Notes under the pieces: model-generated | What the model was told of the DNA's origin: nothing | What the model saw: only the letters and a program-made list of their open reading frames with translations | Database searches by the model: none | Program-made: the position numbers and the translations under genes | Shown: piece by piece, positions 54,001-63,000 of the stretch | Layout of the letters: each line of letters opens with the position of its first letter | How positions within the stretch are numbered: the first letter of the stretch is position 1 | From: Gambelia wislizenii | Lineage: Eukaryota > Chordata > Lepidosauria > Squamata > Crotaphytidae | Length of the DNA: 64,000 nucleotides | Reading direction: 5' to 3' | Assembly (NCBI GenBank): GCA_030847615.1 | Contig: JAUMIR010000004.1 | Coordinates: forward strand, 83,049,001-83,113,000

Positions 54001-57000
54001 AGACCCTAATTAACCCTTTGTTTACCTGATGCTGTGCTGGGAGATAACAGGAAATGGGGTCTTTTCCCATTATCACAGTGTCTATCAATTTTCCTATCCT
54101 CCTCAACCTTGGACTGAAGTCTTCATTGGGATCTGCCTCCCACACTCTTTGGTGTACACTCAGCACCTTCCTTTGTAGGGGAGAAGGCAGATTTTTTGCT
54201 TGAGCTGGGGGCACATGCAGCAAAGAGTTAATTTGGAAGCTTCAATGTATTTGGCAGAATTTGTAGAAACAGAGGCCAGAGTTTGTGTAGCAGATGGTTG
54301 ATTCAAATTAATACTGAATACCACAATTGGAGCCAAAATAAACATGATATGTATTTCTGATGAGCCTTCCTATTTAAGAGGTTTTTCTCTCCTAATGAAA
54401 AGTAGCCTGTAGGAGGCTAAAATTGAAAATAGAGGATCAGCATAGGAAGGACTTACTATATCCTTTTCCTTTCTGCTGTTTTGTCTGTTTAAAATCCCTC
54501 TGCATGATTTTCTTCCCCTCTATACCTTTCCTCTATACCTTTCCACATGGGCAGGACAGTGTCTAGGAAATTTTAAGTGGACAGATTTCAACTCTTCCCC
54601 CAGTAGTTTTCTCCTCTGCATTTTCACTTCTCTGGATGCTTCCTGTTTAAAGAAAACATGGAAGTAAGACAAATGATAGAGTTTAATGGTGAATAAGAAA
54701 GAGGCTGGAACAGAAGAGGCTGAAGGCTAGGGAGAAAGGCAGGGCTGAGGAACTATCGGGAGAGCTAGGGCAAAGGGGTTTGCCTTCCTGAGAATGATGA
54801 CAAAATGAAGACATGTCAGCCTGATGCTAGATTAAGATTCAGATCCTAGGAAGCTTTGAAGGTCATGAAAAAAGCTTGAAGGTACCTGTCCACATGGGAA
54901 TGATCTAAAGCTGATTCCATTGCCAAGCAGTCAGATACTGGAGAAGCCAGAGCTAGTAGCTCCACTAAGAAGTTGCTCAAAATCATATTTAACAGTTTTG
55001 TGGGTCATACAGGGGGAATCATTTTGAGAAAGAAGCAGGGCTAAGCTATGGTCATCAAGAATAGGCAGTTCTCAAGGCTAAGATAATAGCAGCAGTGGTT
55101 GATCCAAACATTGGCAAGCCAGGATGTATTTTGATGGCTGTTGCATACAGGCAGGAAGTTAAACACAGTCCCAATCACCAACCTAGGAAGAGGAAGTGGT
55201 GGTCTTTTGGAAGTGAACTAACATGACCCAGAATCAATGGTAGTTACAAATCTCTGCTGGAAGTAAGTCCTTAAAAATCTCCTATAAGGAAGGAGCCAAA
55301 ATTATGGCAGCAGTACTTCAGAGGCTGTTCTGCAGAAAAGCACTCAATAAAAGTGGAAATAAAGAAATACCTGTTGCAACTAAGTAAATATCTCTATAAA
55401 GATAGAGGATCTAACCTGGTTTGCCCTGCTTCTGTGGAAGAGTAAAATTCAGCTCAAATGTCTCATGCTCGCTTTTCAGAATCTTCGGTGCCCAATGCCA
55501 AGCATCTTCCTGGCTCCATAGAGGAAGATGAACCTGCCCTGATGACAAGACAGAAGAGGCACCCAGATCTGAGTGAGGGCCAGGCCATTGCCAGTGTAAT
55601 CATCTACCGCACTCTGGCAGGTCTGCTTCCGGAGCAGTATGATACAGATAAGCGAAGCTTGAGGTAATATCTGCCCCCCTCCCAAACACACACACACACA
55701 TCAGCAGAGGGTATAAGGGCTCCTTAGATACCCAAGAAAGAGATACATAGTGCACATACTTTAGTATTACAAGAAGATTTCAGTTTAGAACTCTGGTAAA
55801 TTCTTCCCTATCCATGTCATATCCTCTCTATATTTGTTGAAAGGATTGGACTGGAATTGGATTCCATGTCTTTGGAGCCTCACCAACTTTTATACAGCTT
55901 CCTGGCCTCCTGCCCACTAAATAGGTGATCTACAGTGTTAATAGCCTAAATTAGGGCAGGATCATGATGGTACTGATGATGACAATGTTGTCTTGGTGTT
56001 TGGTCCTGAAAACAATGGGATGCACCACTAAACAAGGCTGAACTATACACATACAGAAGACAGCCGTGTGGTTTAATATGTGTCATGTGTTCTTACAGAG
56101 TCCCCAAGCGCCCCATCATCAACACCCCCGTAGTGAGCATCAACATTCATGACAATGATGCATTGATGCAACGGGCCCTTGAGAAACCCATTACGGTGCA
56201 GTTTCGGCTGCTGGAAACTGAAGAGCGCACTAAGCCTATTTGTGTTTTCTGGAACCATTCCATTCTGTAAGTCTCACTTCCTGAATGACAAGTGTGGGGG
56301 TTTATTTAAGCCTGTCAGGAAGGGAAATAGTGGATCCATACTGACTCTGTTGTCTTTTCAGGGTAAGTGGGACTGGTGGCTGGTCGGCTAAAGGCTGTGA
56401 GGTTGTCTTCAGGAATGAGACCCATGTCAGCTGCCAGTGTAACCACATGACCAGCTTTGCTGTGCTGATGGACATTTCTCGTAGAGAGGTGAGACAAATG
56501 GGGGCCCGTCTCTTGGAGGTGGGTGAGTAGGTATGGGAGAAAGGGGAGAATGTAAAGAGTGGTCTGGGATTGTGGGCAGAGATTAAGTTTCTATCCCTCA
56601 GAGATGGAAGAGTATGACATGACAGCTAAAGCCATGTTGTCCTGATGAATCCACAAACATTCTCTTTCTACCAGAATGGTGAGATCTTGCCCTTGAAGAC
56701 CATCACATATGCCTCCATTGCTGTGACCTTGGGGAGCCTTCTGCTCACTTTCCTCTTCCTGGCTAGCCTAAGAGCCCTGCGAACCAACCAGCAAAGCATT
56801 CGCAAGAATCTAGTGGTTTCACTGTTTTTCTCTGAACTCATCTTTCTGCTGGGCATCAACCAGGCTGACCTTCCAGTAAGCTCCATGGGTGGTGCAGATG
56901 GTAGTAGTGGAGATGGTGAAAGAGGGAATGTTTTAGGAGAATGGCAGGGAATTTGGCTAAACAGATCAAGATTATAAAGCCAATCACTGCCAAACCTGGC

Positions 57001-60000
57001 TGCATCAACAAGATATATGTGTTGGGTTTAGAGCCGTTTGCTAACAACTGTGAGGGACTAAATGGTGCAATGCTTTGTAGTTTCTGCATGTTTTCCCTTA
57101 TGTGGGCACCTCTGAGATTGACCAAAAATGTCAGTGGAACTGCCTTCGTGCAGTCTGTGGGCTATGGGACAAAGACTGGGGATTGTGGTAAATATCCACC
57201 CAACTGGGAGTTTCATTTTCACTTGGGTATTTGTGCATATTGGGACTATACTCCCTAACTCCCCTCCCTTCTTCCTCTCTTCCCATGCCAGTTTGCCTGC
57301 ACTGTGATTGCCATCTTGCTGCACTTTCTGTATATGTGCACCTTTGCCTGGGCACTGCTAGAAGCGCTGCACATCTACCGCATGCTCAGTGAGGTGCGCG
57401 ACATCAACTATGGCCCCATGCGCTTCTACTACATGGTTGGCTGGGGTGTGCCAGCATTCATCACAGGTAGGGTACTGCACCAAACATTATTTAGATTCTT
57501 GCTCATGGCTATCTTGATGTACCTTGTGAAGCCTTCATTTATTAAAACCAGAGGATGGCAACAAGTGACTTGGGGACATATTTGCACTGTAGTGGACATC
57601 TGAGAGTTAAGTCAAGTTAGGCATAGGCGAACAAGCCCAGGGTAAAAATGAAGAATCTCTGGAGTGGACTGAGCTTCAAGCCTACAAAGCTACATTTTAT
57701 ATCTCTCAGTCCTGGACCTGCTGTCCCCCGTGTAAGCTGTTGTCTTACTGATGGTCTTCTGAGTGACTAAGTGAAGTTACCAAGGAAAGCTGGTTCTTCT
57801 TCCTTCTGCTGATGGTTCCGTATGGCATTCTTCCCTAGGACTGGCTGTGGGCCTGGACCCAGAAGGCTATGGGAACCCAGACTTCTGTTGGCTGTCCATC
57901 TATGATACATTGATTTGGAGCTTCGCTGGACCCATTGCTTTTGCTGTTGCAGTGAGTAGAGAGAAGCAAGGGATCAGGGTCAGGGAGATGCAAAATCACC
58001 AAGGCACACAGAAGTGATCTGGTCTCATGGCAACAAGCTGTGGGACTTGGAAGAAGCACTTTCCTGGATCACAGCCTTTCATTTTACTTCAGCAGGCAGC
58101 TCCATCATACAGGAAGAAAATTAATCTTTGCAAGGCTAGGAAAGGACAAAGTATTGCAGAGAAATAGGGTTGGCATGAAAATGTGGCATGTCTAATGGCA
58201 TGAAAATGTTCCTGGTCTGGGAGGACCTTGGACTGGATGGACAGAAGACTGGTGCTAAACTGTCCTCTCTCTTCTCTCACACAGATGAGTGTCTTCCTCT
58301 ATGTCCTTGCCACCAAGGCCACTTGTGCTGCTCAGCAACAGGGTTTTGAGAAGAAAGGGACAGTGTGAGTCTGGTATTGCTCATGTTCTACTCTACTTAT
58401 GGCCACTCTGAGCACCCAACAGTTCTGCTCTGTTACCTGCACCGTCCTGCCACTTCTTTCCACAGCCTGGTCTACTACTTCTCCTGCTCCTATGCACTTT
58501 CCCACTCTCTGAATATGCCCATCATTGTGTTCATCACTCATCTTTCTCCCTGCTGTAAATGTTATTATTTCAAAGACTGTTAGGCTGCCTTTTAGGGGAC
58601 ACCCTTGCAAAAAATGTACAAAATTTAAACTGGAAAACATTGATAAAATAGCAATAAGGATAAAACATACAGTTTAACAATTATAACCATCTAACAAGAG
58701 CACCCAATGACTTAGGTTCATTATTATAGGACAAGGTGAAAAGATTAGTCCTTAGGTCTTGCTTTAACTTGGTGGACAAACACTGAGACAGAATTCTACA
58801 GATGGCTCGCTTATCCTCCCCAGTGCTACAGGTCCAACCCTTCTGCTGCCATTCCATCTTTTATGATGCTGCATCAGCTCACTTTTCCTTTTGTGATCTG
58901 CAGTTCACTGGCACACTCAGTGCTGATTGATCCCAGTGTTTGATGTTTTATAACCATTCTTGTGAGCACTGTGATATCCCTTTTACAAAGCCAAAAGTTG
59001 AGTAAAAAGACAAAACTGGGGCTGCCCTACAACCTTTTACACCTGGGGACCAAGTGGAGGACATGCTGTGAGATCAGGCATGGCTTAGGCCAGGAAGTGG
59101 AACCCAGGCCTTGTTTATGACAGGAGATTTTGGAGATGCTGTGTGGGTGAGAATTCATTGACTGTGCTCCTTCTCAATTGTAGTTCTGGCCTCCGCTCAG
59201 GCTTTGTTTCCCTGCTGCTGATCAGTGTCACCTGGTTGCTGGCCCTGCTGTCTGTCAACAGTGATGCCATTCTCTTCCACTACCTCTTTGCTGGCTTCAA
59301 CTGTCTCCAGGTACAGTGGGCACAAGGGAGATGCTAAGCATGGGAGACAGAGCTGGTGGGAAGTCTTCAGAGATAAGTCATATTTGTCCAATGTGCAGTG
59401 GGATTCCTCCCCCTTCTATTTTACACATAAAGGCACAAAACTGTCCATTGATAGCATTTCCAAATGCCTTCCTTTAACAGTCCAAATGTATTCATTTCTA
59501 TTTGGAAGTAAGTCCTATTACATTCAGCAGGGTTTACTCCCAGGTAAGCAGGTACAGGATTGTAGCCTACATTCATTTTTCACCATTTTCATTTCCCACA
59601 ATGATAAGAACCTTGGCCTTGCAGAGGACTATATACAGAGGACTGAGACCAAAACTCTAACTCAGTTTGGCTGTGCCCAGAAAGCTATCTTTCAACCTCT
59701 GTGCTTCAGTTTTCTGGCCTACTTGATAGAAGTCAGCCTAGGTAAAAGCAGAGCTGTAGGCATGATGCTTAAGTAGTTTTTCAAGGGAACTAGACACACA
59801 CTTGGATGTTAGGGCTGTTGATGACTATTAGATATGATGGCTAAGGAAGATTTTCCTCTTCAGAAGCATCACACCACCAAATCTCTGTTTGGTGGTGGCC
59901 ATGGGGAGTTACAGCAACAGGAGTGGGCAGGGAGAGAAACATAAGTCTTCTGTAAGGGCTTTTCTGATGGACTATTGGATAAAATATGATCCCTGACTAA

Positions 60001-63000
60001 TTGGAATTTTGGTTTAATCCAGAAGGTCTCTTGTTATGTTCTTGAGAGAGATTTGACAGCAAGAGTATAATTGTTTGACTCTGAATAGTTATTACAGTTG
60101 TATGGAGCAGCAAGATTTCCATTTCCACCTGCAGAATGAGTTAGACCTCCGATTCTCACCAATGCTCCAAATATTTTGTAAACTGATACATTTCACATTG
60201 AGTTGACAAATCCTGTCGACTACTGTAACAAAACTTCTATTTTGCTGAAATCATTAGGATAATGATAGTTTGGAAAATGACCTCTGGGAATCATTGTGAA
60301 GGAGAATGGCTTCCTTGTGATCATTTTCCTTCCCAATGGAGTGCTCAACAGACTGCTTTTTAGATAATATCTGGAATCAGACTCCATCTCTGAAAAGATG
60401 CCAACTTTTCTTTACAACCCCTGTATATTTTCCATCAAGTAATTCTCTTAATCAAGGAAGACAGCACTTCAATTATGTATTTAATTAATTATTAGAACAT
60501 TTCTCTCCTGTTTCCAGAGATCATAGCATGGAGTAAAGTCAATAAAAACAACTTGACACTAATTATAAACTAATTTAATTATAAACACAATTAAAACAGA
60601 ATAAAACAAAATAGGAACTAGACTCTGCAACTGAGCTGGCTAGAGCTACGCTCTAGTCACTGGGCTCCAAAACCTTAGGTGAATTTTACTTTAATATGAC
60701 AATGAAATGAAGCAACATTGGCAGCAACTGGGCCTCCAAGAGGAGGGCCTTTCACACCTGCAGTGTCATAGCAAAGAAGGCCCTCTCCTGCATAGTATGT
60801 TGCTTCCAATGGGGGACGTAGAGGAGGCCAGATCTCATTGCTCAGGTAGGTAAATACAGGGAGAGGCACTCCCTTAAGTATCATAGTCCCAATGTGTTTA
60901 TGGGGGAAAACATTTGCAATCATTCTAACTGTAGAAATCGGGTACATCTGAACTGATTTAACCCCATCTGTCTGATGAAGCCTCAACAGATGATGTGGAA
61001 TCTGCTGCTGTTTTTAGATAGTGCATGTTTGGATGTCTATTTTTTAAGGAAAAACATTACTCCCTATGCTTGTGAATGGGAGCAAAAAGGTTATAAGAAA
61101 AGAGCAGTACAATGTGGGATGAGAGGTGGAAAGCAGGGTCCGCAAATTAGACTTTCAACTTCCCTTAATGTTGTTAATGGTGTCTTGGATACAGTTTAAG
61201 AGCTCCAAGGTCACCATTCAAGGCTAATGATCTCCTTTGTTTAACAGGGCCCCTTAATCTTCCTCCTCTGTGTCATCCTATGTAAAGAAGTTAGGAAAGC
61301 TCTCAGATCCAGTTGTGGCAAGAAGCATGGCACAGACCCTACGCTCACTACCAAATCTACCTTGACAGCGGTGAGTGTTGGACGAAGAGAAACCCACCAG
61401 CCTTATAAGCAAAGAACAGTGTAGGATAATATTGATGGATATGACAAGAAGGTTTTGTGGACTCTGAACACTGTTCTTAAAAATAAAAAACCAGCAAAAC
61501 ATTACCTCACAGAATCAACAACTGCCTGAAGGCATATTGAAATTTCTGTGCCCAGAAAAGCTGGATTTAACAGCCTGTTACATGCAGGTCACTCCCTGTA
61601 TCCACGTGAGATACATTCTTGATTTACTATATATGAGTAAAACCATGGGTAATAGCAAACCCTGTTAAAAGAAAGGACTTCCTATACAAACATACCATAG
61701 AGGATAGAGCAATTCCTAGAGAAGATATCTCTCTAGGTATTTTCCAGCGCAACTCTGTCGTATGTGTCCCCTTTCTTGTGTCCCTTGGATAACTGAAACT
61801 GCAGATATTCATTCTATGGATACATAGGGCGACCTGTATTGTTACAGTCAAGTAAATGTACATGCACAGCACCAGTGTGGCATAGCAGTTTGAGTGCTGG
61901 ACTATGACTCTGGAGACCAAGGTTTTAATGCCATGAAAACCCATTAGGTGACCTTGGGCAAGTCTCACACTCTCAGCCTCAGAAAACCCTGGGATAGGTT
62001 TGCCTTAGGATCACCATAAGTTTGAAATGACAAAGGCACACAACAAAAAAATGTACATGCAGGTGCATGGTTTGCCTAATTTATTCTGCTTTTGCTATTT
62101 TTATGGAAAGGACAAGAAATTATGGAAGACACTGAAGGGTCATCTTTGAATAATGGAAATCCTATACAGCCCGTGCCCCTGATTTCATGAGGCATTACCC
62201 ACACCTTTTCACATCTACCTTCATAGCCTTATGGCAGAAGCAACCCACATACCTAAGTGATTTTGAGCTCCCCACCTTTTTAATTTTTTTATTTTACCCA
62301 TAATATCAGTGGTGTAATGTCTTTGTGCCTTCTGGGTCAATTTTGTCATGTTTTGGCCCCCTGTGTTGTTTTAGGGTGAGGTGACTTTTTTAAAAACCAG
62401 AAATAACTTCTAGCTTACCTCCTGGTTTTAAAAAGGGCTCTTCTTGGTTTAAAAATAGGCCTCTGTAGGCCTACAACAGCATAAGGGCAAAAACATGGTG
62501 AAATCCACCCATCCACCCACCCACACCCCAGAGCAGAAGTGGGCAAAGTACTCCCTGCAGCACATGCAGTCCTCTAAGGATGTTTTGTGGCCCTTCAACA
62601 TGTACAGAATCTCCAGAGTAATCTTTTTTCTGGTCAAAAAAAGAGGGTGAATTGCTGCTTCTGGCAGCCTCCAGCAGATTGCAAGACCTCTTTATACTGT
62701 TTAATGTTAAAAGAGAGCCATTTTTGGAAAATAGAAATAGATGTCCCAGTACTTCAGGGTTTTTGTTTCATGTTTTGGTAGTCCATATAGCTCCCAGAGG
62801 GTCCCAGGGCATAAAAGTGCCAGTAGACCTGCTGCAGTTGCCCACTCCTGTCCTAAAAAGTGAAGAGGGCATTTTGAGTATTTTTAAGTTTGAAAAATAC
62901 AGCAGTGGGGGGCCAGGTGAGGGATATTCTGAGATCTGTGTGGCTTCTGAACCTCATGCAGTTGCCCACCTCTACCTTAAGGGGTATAAACCTGAGGGAA

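Noticed and set aside
58285..58287. ATG as a possible start codon
   Set aside because: Internal Met at the first codon of exon y, in frame with TM5 of exon x.
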